Of a stretch of DNA of 64,000 bases, positions 56,381 through 64,000 are shown in pieces. How positions within the stretch are numbered: position 1 is the stretch's first letter; every line of letters begins with the position of its first letter. This stretch comes from Cristatella mucedo. Lineage: Eukaryota; Bryozoa; Phylactolaemata; Cristatellidae. The stretch spans positions 19,249,501 to 19,313,500 of the forward strand of contig WPIO01000001.1 in the NCBI GenBank assembly GCA_009760855.2, read 5' to 3'. Both the position numbers and the translations under genes were made by a program. Below the pieces are notes generated by a model, which saw only the letters and a program-made list of their open reading frames with translations, searched no databases and had not been told where the DNA came from.

Positions 56381-59300
56381 CTGAAAGGTGCAGCAGTGGG
56401 CCGTGTGCCAGAAGAACGACACGCCCAAAGATGCTATGGTTGGCTGCACAATCAGTTAGCCTCAAATGTGTCAAGTGCTCACGGACTCCTACGGACCTAC
56501 ATGTGCTCAGCACAGCTCCAACTACGTGAAGCTGCATCGTGCCCCCACGTGCTACCCGGTAAGTACCGGCTGGCAATTGCAACCGTTTGATTTGACCCCC
56601 GATGACTTGGCTCCCAACCAAATCGTTTCTTGACTTCGGTCCATCTTCTCGGAGGACATCACTCCGGCATGGTCATGTTAGTAGCAGCAGCACAAGATCG
56701 CGCCGGCAGCAATGCGAGGTCACAGCAGTAGAGCCTGCTGCGCTTGGCCGCCTGCACTTGCGCCCAGGGCCGGCGGCCCGTCCTATCAGAACATCCCCTG
56801 ACCTGACCACATTTAAAAGAAACTTAAAAACACACCTATTTAGGACAGCATTTAGTGGGTCCCTGTGATTCGTCCTTGATGTGCTTATGCGTGCTGACAC
56901 TGTGCATGCTGCCACTAACCACATTTGCATGCTGACCCTGTGCATTTCACCCCTAACCATATTATTCATTTTGTTTGTTTTTCATGCATGATTTTACTTA
57001 CTATTCTATTGTGTATCACTTTGCAGCAAATGTAAAGCGCCTAGAAAGAGATTGAGTTCTCTGAGGGCGCTTCATCAAGTGCAATATTATTATTATTATC
57101 ATTACTACCTGCGAATCCGAGGCCGAGCCAGGGAGCTGCTGGTGCACCACGCGTGGCTGGCGGTCGTGCGGGGCATAGTCGCCCTGCTCGGTTTCCGTGA
57201 GCATCGTCGGCTGCGGGCGCACGGCTGTCGACCACTGCTGCGCCACACTGCCCCCGCTGCCACCGCCGACCAGTCGGCCTGGCTGAGCGGCGGCTGGCCC
57301 TGCCACTCCCAGCCCGCTGCCGCCGACTGAGACATTGCTGCCGCTGAGCGCCGGGCTCGCCCGACTGAAAGGATCGTAGCCAGCAGGGGCTGCCGGGGCG
57401 CTGGCGGGGGCTGCCGGCGGCTGCCCGTGCCGCCGCCGCATGTCGTCGAGGTGGCGAATCGAGTAGGCCTCCAGCTCGTCGACGAGCTGCTGGTAGCGCA
57501 GCTGCAGCTGCTCGAGCTGCTGCTGAAGCCGGTCAGCCTCGGCGTGCTTCTCCTCGCGAGCCTTTCGCTCTGCCTCGAAGTCATTGCGATACACTTCCAG
57601 CTAGGGAAGAGAGAAACACGTGTGCATTCGCGCATGCAAGAGGCTCTACACCTCCCGCTACGCCTCTACACATTTTGAAAAAAGGTTTTATTGAAAAATA
57701 TTATTACTGAATATATAGCTCATTTTGAATTAACATAAGTCTGCTTTAATCATGACATTCAGCAAGAAACTGGTCATCTGTATCACTGCTAACATCTTCA
57801 TAGTCTTCTGCAACATCCGCACGGACTCTGCAGCGACTCAGCACAGCCGCTATTCCACGCCACCGCAGCCACTACGCCGACTGCTGCCAAGAGTGAAGGG
57901 ATCAGAACGCACCGGCAGCAGCCGGTCACGATAGCTGGCATGGGACGCTGCTTGCATAGTCACGAATGCTGGCATGGGACGCATGCACACGCTGACCGCA
58001 ACAAGTCTCTGGCCAAGGTCAACGCGACCATGCCCCTCCCCCTCCGACGACCAATCATCGTGTCTTCCTTTGAAACATTAACAGACCGAGCCAACTCTTT
58101 GCTGTTCAACCGTGACAAACAAAGAAGCTGACAGCTACTGTATCACTGTGAAAAGACTCCCGACTGACGACACGACATCCCATGACTTGACATTTAAAGA
58201 GCTAAAGCTGAATGCAAACCTGTTTCTCCCAGCCTTTGCTGGGTCCTTGTGATTTGGCCCTTGCTACCTTATGCATGCCTAGCAAACTATCGTCCAGTTT
58301 CCCTTCTCCCGTTCTTATCAAAGATTCTTGAAAAATTGTTGCTAAGCAGCTAGTTGAACATATTGAAAATAATGGAATGTCAGAAACATTTCAATCAGGT
58401 TTCAAGAGGCAGCACTCTACTGAAACTGCTCTCCTCCGTGTTAACAATGACATTCTACGTGGCAACGACGACTGGAATGTCACTGCCTTAGCTCTGCTAG
58501 ATCTGTCTGCTGCCTTCGACACCATTGATCACGAAGTTCTGCTTGAAAGATTGAGAACAACGATCGGTCTGGCAGACGAAGCACTGGCATGGTTTAAATC
58601 CTACTTGTCTGATCGTGTTCAATCCGTGTCGTGTGGGGGTCAGGTCTCAGACATGAGAAGGGTCACCTGTGGAGTCCCTCAAGGGTCTGTACTCGGTCCC
58701 TTGCTGTTCTCCATTTATATACAACCTCTGGGAAAAGTGATTAAGGCCCATGGAATAGGATATCACTTCTATGCTGACGATACTCAGTTGTATTTGTCAT
58801 TTAAACCGTCGGAATCTGCTGCAGCAACTGAGAAACTGAATGCTTGCCTTGCCGATATTCGATCCTGGATGTCGAAAAACTTCCTGAAATTAAATGACGA
58901 TAAAACCGAACTGCTTCTCATAGGACACCCTAAGCGCGTGGCTGGATTAAAAGGCTTTGCTGTTCTAATAGGTGATGCTATTGTGCGACCTTCACCACGT
59001 GCTCGTAATCTAGGTGTCGTGTTCGACAGCTGCCTCAATTTCAAAAGCTTCATTTAGAAGACTGCCTCTACAGCTAGCCATCACATCCGATCCCTATCTA
59101 AGATTAGAAGCTGTCTCCCACGTGGCTTGTAGAAATTTTAACTAGCTCTGTAGTTCTGTCTCGGCTTGATTATTGTAATTCCCTTTTGGCTGGGCTACCA
59201 AAGAAAGCTATTATGCCACTACAGTGGACTATGAATATGGCTGCAAGGCTGGTCTTCAAGTCCCAGCGGTTTGAGCACGTGTCTCCTTTGCTGAAAGAGC

Positions 59301-62300
59301 TAGAATGGTTGCCGGTTGAGCAAAGGATACAGAGCAAAGTTCTTACGCTGTCCCACAAGGCCCGCCACGGCTTGGCTCCTTCATACCTAGCTGAACTGCT
59401 GCATCAGTTTCAGCCTGTTCGCGCCCTCAGGTCCTGTGTGGACAATAAATTAGCTGTCCCATTCCTCCGCTTAAAGACAGTTGGCGACAGAAGCTTTAGC
59501 TCTGCAGGTCCTAGACTGTGGAACTCGCTTCCACAATTCTTACGCAACGACATCTACTCTCCAACTGCCGACTATGGCACATCTTTTTCAGCGGTCCTGA
59601 ACTGCTACTTCTATGCCACTCACTACCTCAACTGCTCCCCTAACTCTGCTATGCTTCCCATTTTCTCTTTGTTGCGTGAGACGAAATCTGTTGGCTACCG
59701 AATGCGTACCGAAAGCCGCTTAGGCTGCGAGTGCGCTATACCCACATGGTCTTTATGACTTTGTGGAGTTACTGACGGAGATACATTACTGACACGGCGC
59801 CGGTTACTGCTAACGATGTGATCATGCTTCCACCATAGCATATGCGAAGTGCCCAGAAATAGATTACCGTATTTTAATGAGTATAAGTCGCACCCAAGTA
59901 TTAGTCACGCTACATTTATGGACACAAGTTTTTGAAAAAGGTTTCATTGAAAAATAATTTTACTGAATATATAGCTCATTTTGTATTAACATAAGTCTGC
60001 TTTAATCATCACAAGAAACTGGTCATCTGTATCACTGCTAATATCTTCACAGTCTTCTGCAACATTGTCAATGTCCGAATCGTCACTTTCACTGTATGCA
60101 GTATCTTGACACTGACTTGCAGTATATAAGTCACAGGTACACTTTTTCCCCAAACAATTGGAAACAAGTGCGACTTGTACTCATAAAAATACAGTAGGTT
60201 CTCCGAGGGAGCAAAACATGTATTAATTATTCTCAGTGGTACTATTTAGCACAAGGAATACTAATAATATCAATAATAATAGGCAGGTTTCGTAGCACTC
60301 TAGGAGAACTTGTCGTCTACCCTTGCTGAAAGAGAATCAAGAGTGAAGTTCTTACTCTGATGCACAATGCCCTCATCACGGCTTGGTCCATCCACAGATA
60401 ACCTAACTACTGCATCCATTTCGGCTTCCACTGACTCCTACCATTCCGAGCTCTCTCTCATCCTCTAGTTCTGGTGCCACCTGATCGTCCTCAGCATCCG
60501 GTCATCTTGCTGTTGCTCGCACTCCAGTTCGAAAGCACCGAAAGTCTGGACCTTGCTTCCAGCTACGGTCACAACCTGCTGGGACCATGCATCTTTTAAG
60601 TCTTACCTAGAGATGCATATGTTCCGGTCAGCTTTCTCTTACCCCCATCGAACAGGTCTTTTTTTTGTTCAGGGCAGCATTGCTATAGTACCAGTGCATG
60701 ATTCGGTGCATGATGCTGCTAGCCAGAGTTATTACTAACCGGTGGCCACGAGTGTCTTCGTGCTTACTTTTGCATGCTTGTCTAAGAATGATACCGTGCA
60801 TGCCATTACCCATGGTCATTGACGTCATACGGGCAGTCCTCCAGGTCGCACACATGCACTCACACACACGGATACGTGCAGATACAAACACACACACACG
60901 CACATACACGCACACGCAAACACACAGATACGCACACATACAAACACATACCTGATGCTTCAGCACGACGATGGAGCCCATCTCCTCCTCATGATTGTGC
61001 AGCTGACGCCTCAGATCAGTAAGGTCAATACCGCGACGCTCGGCGAGTTGCTCGGCTTGTTGTAGCAACATCCGATATTCGTCAATCTGCTCTTTAAGTT
61101 CTGCCTGGTTCTAGAATGATTGTTGGGCACATACTGTGTTAGGCAAAACGCCCACAATGGAAAGCAAAATGCTTTATTACAACTGGTGCACGAAAGACAA
61201 ACGCAACATGCGCACGAAAATGACTGGTGCAAGGGGAACTAGGCAACAATGGGATCGGACGACTGCAAGATGCAGGGGTCATACTTGGATCCATCGGCAA
61301 GTAGAAGCACCTTTGCATGCAGAGACAAGTACTAGCCGCTAGGGCCTGACAAAACATGTGGGAGGGGGCGCAAAAGTCTGCGGAAATGTGCACAAAAATA
61401 GACCAAAATCTGCAGCAAAAAGGCAAAAATCAAGAAAAAGACTAAAGTGTGCACAAAAAGGCCAAAGTCGGCACGAAAAGCAGAAACCTGCCCAACAATC
61501 GCCAATATCTGGGCTAACATTCTATTCATTTGACCAAATCGACGCAGAGTTATGCATTGTGAAAATCGTTATTTAACAGCAAATACAGGAGTCACCAGCA
61601 ATCTCTAGTATAATGCCCATGAAGAATCCAATTCAACACAACAATAATATCAACAGGCATTTCATCACCAAACAGACAAGTCACAATTAAGAATTGTACA
61701 CAATAAACAGCAAGTATTTAGAGAGCATTTGTTGTCTGCCAAGAAGTCATTACAGATAGAAATAGTTGCTCTTTATCAACAGTGTCACGAGATCTGAACA
61801 TATACCGAGAGAAATGTAGCAGTTGAGGAGCCATGAGCTGTGTGCTCTTCTTTAACAGTCTCCAAATACGATCTCCTGGGCAAGGGTTACGTTAGATAAC
61901 ACAATTTTTAACATAATTGCACACACACAAACACAAACGCACACACAAACACACACTATATATGTATGTATATATATATATATATATATGATCTTCACGC
62001 ACGTTTGGGATGAAAGCAATAACAGAGCACCCGAATAGTGCCTTAAGCGAAGTAAATCTCTTTCGATGAGCTTTACATTTGCTAGCAAAGGAAGGCTGTC
62101 GACCGATTGGTAACAAGACGCAAAACTAGTAATTGATTGCAAATCAAACGCCGGTCACCACCTGTGGCATTTAAAGATTACTTCCACTGGTAAGACACCC
62201 TCAAAACTTAAAACAACACTCAAAGCAGTATACATAATGTCGACGTGGGATTTACCGGCAAAAACACAGTGGAAGGATATTTTCAAGTCAGCAGAAGCCC

Positions 62301-63233
62301 CCTACATACCTGCCTCTTTGTAGTCTCATTCAACTCCTTGAGCACGTCCTCGTAGGTACGCTTCAGTTCGTCCAATCTAAGTGTCCTCTCGTTCAGTATT
62401 TGCCTACGAAGGTTGGCCCAGCCTCACGACATTAGCTCACAGATTGTCGCAACGAAGCATCCAATACCAAGCAAGACGAATAACGCCTGAACACGTGAGA
62501 GCTACAGCAGCGGCAGCGACCAACCTGACTCTAGTGTTCTCCCTGTGCTCTGCCATCAGTGTCGCTTCGCTGGTATTATGCTTCCGCATGAGCTGATCGT
62601 AGCGCTGCGAGTCAACATCACGCTCTTTCTTCAATTTCTCGGAGTCGCTCGACATCTCTGCCCACCTGTCAGCAACGGCGAGAGAGTGGCCTCTGAACAA
62701 TTCAAGAGCTCCGGCACTGCAACCAGGTAGGATCAGGCAAACACAAGTGCATGCACACAAGCATGCGTGTCTTCATGCACACTCGCACTCACTCACATAC
62801 AGGCACGCCGGTGCACACATGCACGTGCAAGCACGTGCACACACCCTGGTAGCAGCACTTGCCACTGAGCGCACATCTCCGGGTCTTGGCCGGCCAAAGC
62901 GTAAGGCGCTTAATTTCACGACCCAGGTCGTGGGTTTGAGCACTGAAGCAGGCAATTCCTTCATTGCCCACTGAAACAGGAGTGACGGCCGCCGTGGCTC
63001 TTCTGCCCGCCAGTCAAATGAGGCCCTTGAATCAGGTAGCAATCAGTTTTTTTTTTACTTCATGTACCAAGGGCGGCTGTGTGCACCTTGGACACCGCAG
63101 TACTTATACGGATCGCTAGTCTTTCTGAGTCAATTTATCTTTGCAGCACTCACTGTTGCAAAATCGAGTTGCACTTTTTCTCGCTGGTTTCGAGCTTATT
63201 CCGAAGTTCTTCGACTTCAGCATTTCGTTCCGA
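56120..63233 (-). CDS. NEMO/optineurin-family ubiquitin-binding adaptor gene, 5' end outside window
   Basis: Six exons (63154-63233, 62525-62665 or -62716, 62310-62403, 60952-61110, 57109-57600, 56120-56380) join without breaking frame into about 408 residues. The product is coiled coil for roughly residues 1-158, then a UBAN/CoZi segment from about 159 (YRNDFEAERKARE, then QQLEQLQLRYQQL and DDMRRRHG), a Pro/Ala/Ser/Gly-rich linker, a Gln-rich stretch, and a C-terminal C-x2-C-x12-H-x3-C zinc finger. This order is that of NEMO (IKBKG), the IKK regulatory subunit that binds linear or K63 ubiquitin chains in the cytosol, and of optineurin. The spacing LEQLQ...DMRRRH favours NEMO. The length already approaches human NEMO, yet no start codon is seen, so N-terminal exons probably lie to the right. 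Family membership is seen directly; NEMO rather than optineurin is inference. Confidence 0.85.
56780..57100 (+). mobile_element. LINE-B 3' end in NEMO-like intron
   Basis: Encodes TFKRNLKTHLFRTAFSGSL, then the 3' region and intact tail AAATGTAAAGCGCCTAGAAA, GATTGAGTTCTCTGAGGGC, (ATT)n. The tail ends fewer than 10 bp from the splice donor of the UBAN exon (57109). One of the best-preserved LINE-B ends. Confidence 0.85.
57109..57600 (-). CDS. NEMO-like gene, UBAN exon and Pro/Ala/Gly-rich linker
   Basis: A 164-codon exon from acceptor TTCCCTAG (before CTGGAAGTG) to donor CAG then GTAGTAATG, phase 0 at both ends. It begins LEVYRNDFEAERKAREEKHA, the UBAN ubiquitin-binding signature DFxxERxxRE, continues as a leucine/glutamine-rich helix, and reaches DDMRRRHGQ. 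A low-complexity linker rich in Pro, Ala, Gly and Ser follows. The exon is strikingly GC-rich compared with its surroundings. Overlapping open frames on the other strand and in frame 2 are shadows of this composition. Confidence 0.85.
57675..57822 (-). mobile_element. Fragment of pogo-like short element
   Basis: Matches 59935-60070 closely: AAGGTTTTATTGAAAAATA, TGAATATATAGCTCATTTTG and AACTGGTCATCTGTATCACT. Neither terminal repeat is present. It lies about 75 bp upstream of the UBAN exon acceptor. Confidence 0.75.
58150..58265 (+). mobile_element. LINE-B 3' fragment
   Basis: ACGACATCCCATGACTTGAC followed by TFKELKLNANLFLPAFAGSL. It abuts the LINE-A copy that starts at about 58280. Confidence 0.55.
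58280..59800 (+). mobile_element. LINE-A, best-preserved copy (5'-truncated)
   Basis: Starts at LANYRPVSLLPFLSKILEKL. After one frameshift the frame 58377-59057 holds a near-intact reverse transcriptase: HSTETALL, LDLSAAFDTIDHEVLLERL, GVPQGSVLGPLLFSIY, FYADDTQLYLSF (catalytic YADD) and LKLNDDKTELLLIGHPKR. A stop replaces the Lys after KSFI. The C-terminal domain (59186-59758) reads RIQSKVLTLSHKARHGLAPS, GPRLWNSLPQFLRNDI. The 3' end has GGAGTTACTGACGGAG but a short deletion after GCGCTATA. CR1/L2-type by motif style; the endonuclease and ORF1 parts are missing. Confidence 0.9.
59867..60194 (-). mobile_element. Short pogo-like element, 328 bp
   Basis: Inverted ends CCGTATTTTAATGAGTATAA (59867) and, reversed, CTGTATTTTTATGAGTACAA (to 60194), both continuing GTCGCAC, are flanked by TA. 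The minus strand encodes an acidic tail (DDSDIDNVAEDCEDISSDTD then DQFL), like the C-terminus of pogo-family transposases. It is a non-autonomous derivative keeping both termini and the end of the coding region. Confidence 0.8.
60330..60720 (+). mobile_element. LINE-C 3' remnant
   Basis: RVKFLL.MHNALITAW, then ESLDLASSYGHNLL and SFKSYLEMHMFRSAFSYP, the layout of a CR1/L2 C-terminal end but clearly different from LINE-A and LINE-B. Seen once. Confidence 0.5.
60849..60950. repeat. (CA)n-rich imperfect microsatellite
   Basis: CA repeats with GATAC and GC interruptions, ending 2 bp from the donor of the exon at 60952. Confidence 0.85.
60952..61110 (-). CDS. NEMO-like gene, coiled coil just before UBAN
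   Basis: An exact 53-codon exon (NQAELKEQIDEYRMLLQQAE through EEEMGSIVVLKHQ). Acceptor CATTCTAG, donor CAG then GTATGTG. It is the equivalent of the NEMO CC2 segment that leads into the leucine zipper, and its end (VLKHQ) joins in phase 0 to LEVYRNDF of the next exon, giving the continuous helix expected of UBAN proteins. The donor side runs into a (CA)n-rich intron. Confidence 0.8.
61360..61500. repeat. A-rich degenerate minisatellite
   Basis: Recurring GCACAAAAA, GGCAAAAATC and GGCCAAAGTC-like words about every 10-20 bp. It explains the Phe/Leu-rich minus frames. Confidence 0.5.
61919..61990. repeat. (CA)n and (TA)n microsatellite
   Basis: CA repeat passing into TATG and TA repeats. Confidence 0.9.
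62010..62105 (-). mobile_element. LINE-B 3' tail, decayed
   Basis: GAGCACCCGAATAGTGCC, GTAAATCTCTTTCGATGAGC and TTTACATTTGCTAGCAAAGG follow the inverted LINE-B tail. Confidence 0.5.
62310..62403 (-). CDS. NEMO-like gene, coiled-coil exon
   Basis: A 94-bp exon, one base plus 31 codons (QILNERTLRLDELKRTYEDV...). Acceptor CTTCGTAG, donor CAG then GTATGT. The incoming split codon (AG+G, Arg) and the outgoing phase 0 both match the neighbouring exons, which is strong evidence for the model. Leucines and charged residues follow a coiled-coil pattern. Confidence 0.75.
62525..62665 (-). CDS. NEMO-like gene, coiled-coil exon
   Basis: It encodes WAEMSSDSEKLKKERDVDSQ and on to HRENTRV, a charged coiled coil. 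The acceptor at 62665 (GTTGCTGACAG) follows a pyrimidine-rich tract. An alternative acceptor at 62716 (TTGCAG) keeps the same phase and would add 17 residues (AGALELFRGH...). The donor at 62525 is CAG followed by GTTGGT, leaving two bases that complete an Arg codon with the next exon. Which acceptor is used cannot be decided from the sequence. Confidence 0.7.
62738..62846. repeat. (CA)n-rich imperfect repeat
   Basis: CACA, GCAC and TGCA-rich low-complexity sequence in the intron between the first two visible NEMO-like exons. Confidence 0.75.
62878..63030 (+). repeat. SINE2-related tRNA-like SINE
   Basis: GGCCGGCCAAAGCGTAAGGC, CAGGTCGTGGGTTTGAGCAC (B-box-like) and CAATTCCTTCATTGCCCACTG follow the SINE2 order but with a different body (GACGGCCGCCGTGGCTCTTC). 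Possibly a subfamily. Confidence 0.55.
63154..63233 (-). CDS. NEMO-like gene, coiled-coil exon (first one in window)
   Basis: The acceptor is TTCTTTTTCAG directly before TCGGAACGA; the donor is a strong GTGAGT. The exon encodes 26 residues (SERNAEVEELRNKLETSEKK...) plus two bases of a split codon, so it ends in phase 2, matching the one-base start of the next exon. The sequence is charged with leucines in heptad-like spacing. It starts in phase 0, so at least one upstream exon is expected beyond or near the right edge. Confidence 0.7.
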
Positions 63234-63239
63234 CTGAAA

Positions 63240-64000
63240 AAGAATGACAAAGCGACCAGTCAGATCGCTGATTTTAAAAAAACTCGCAAAATTGAGGTAA
63301 GACTACATTGGGAGGGGAGTTCATTTGACCCAACTGCCTGCACACTCGAGTTTCATATTTGTTGACGACCGATAAGAACCATCCACAGCGATTTGACAGT
63401 AGAGATAGGCCAGGACAGCCTCTGCAATTCCTTGCCCAGGACTGGCACGCTAAGAGAACCAGCAGTTCTTGCCTATCACGAGTGACTAATAAAGCGATTG
63501 CCACAATCTTAACGAGTGAGTTGAGGCAACGCCGCAGCTATGCTCCTCCTATACATAGGCGGCAGGCTGAGCGTGCACCCTTTCCCCACACCAAAGCGGT
63601 GAACGTTCGAACGTATCTTCGGCTACCGTAACCATGCAGCATGGCATACGTGCAGACTAGAAGGAGACCGGTGGTGGGAGAAAATGCACTGAGACGGCGC
63701 CTGAGAGGTAGCGTAGAGGCCATGAGAAGCGACAATAAAGACCAATCACCACGAGGCAGTATCACTGGGAAAAAAGCTTGGCTCTCGAGTTCCAAGCTAG
63801 CCAGACTTGCCGACGAAGCAAAAGGCTATCATTACTTCTTGCCAAGCGACAGGCAAGATACAAGACTAAAGCAGTGATTCGATACGACACGCTCATACAT
63901 ACCGGTAGTCAGGGAACACATTGGGTCCGGAGTGTGGAGTAAGGTCAGAGTTAAAATCGTGTTTTCACATGCAGTACTTAGTGGCAGCCACAATATCTCA
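63240..64000. other. No clear exon to the right edge
   Basis: The next upstream exon of the NEMO-like gene should lie here or beyond. Minus-strand HDFNSDLTPHSGPNVFPDYR before a donor-like GTATGT at about 63900 was considered, but it has no acceptor and ends in the wrong phase. Confidence 0.35.

Noticed and set aside
57016-57108. Ile-rich extension of the UBAN frame (VVMIIIII...)
   Set aside because: This reads through the splice donor into the LINE-B ATT tail.
56167-57678. Plus-strand frames over the NEMO-like exons
   Set aside because: They are antisense shadows of GC-rich or Gln-rich coding sequence; the minus frame has family motifs and splice sites.
63880-64000. First exon of the NEMO-like gene near the right edge
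   Set aside because: The protein-like frame (SDLTPHSGPNVFPDYR) has an upstream stop with no AG acceptor between, and its donor phase does not fit the exon at 63233.

Overview
The window comes from an animal nuclear genome, probably an invertebrate. It has short phase-matched exons split by introns of several kb, long (CA)n, (GA)n and (CT)n microsatellites, CR1/L2-type LINEs, tRNA-derived SINEs and Tc1/mariner and pogo/Tigger transposons. No prokaryotic gene organisation is present. I cannot name the species; all gene models come from reading splice sites, codon phase and motifs by eye.

Two host genes are visible, both on the minus strand. The right one (56,120 to at least 63,233) is a NEMO/optineurin-family gene. 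It has coiled-coil exons, a UBAN ubiquitin-binding exon with the DFxxERxxRE motif, and a last exon with the C-x2-C-x12-H-x3-C zinc finger that ends NEMO and optineurin. About 408 residues can be joined; the N-terminus should lie beyond the right edge. The left gene (5,685 to at least 43,166) is spread over about 37 kb. A Gly/Ser/Pro/Gln-rich N-terminal half is followed by short coiled-coil exons and a terminal UBAN exon with no visible zinc finger, which best fits an ABIN/TNIP-like or optineurin-like protein. Its exon phases match at every junction I could test. Its first exons should lie in 43.2-56.1 kb and were not found.

The largest unexplained structure lies in the 13-kb intron of the left gene. 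It is a palindrome of about 5.5 kb (34,375-40,080, symmetry centre near 37,065). Each arm of about 2.6 kb is a series of roughly 15 diverged units of about 170 bp carrying an ATTGCCGTCGATTGCC-like core, mirrored unit by unit in the other arm. A third, single arm sits at 48,565-50,735. The layout resembles Foldback/TU/Galileo-type elements, but I recognise neither the sequence nor any transposase in it. If transcribed with the intron it would give a very long RNA hairpin.

Most of the rest is mobile-element debris: LINE-A (3' tail ending in ACATTACATTA), LINE-B (3' hairpin GCGCCTAGAAAGAGATTGAG plus ATT repeats), LINE-C (one 3' end), SINE1 and SINE2 (tRNA-like, A/B boxes), a 1,663-bp Tc1-like element, a 902-bp Tigger-like element and a 328-bp pogo-like short element, the last three with TA target duplications. 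SINE1 carries a 3' end resembling the LINE-B hairpin, suggesting a SINE/LINE partnership. Gene-free stretches with nothing recognisable are stated as such.
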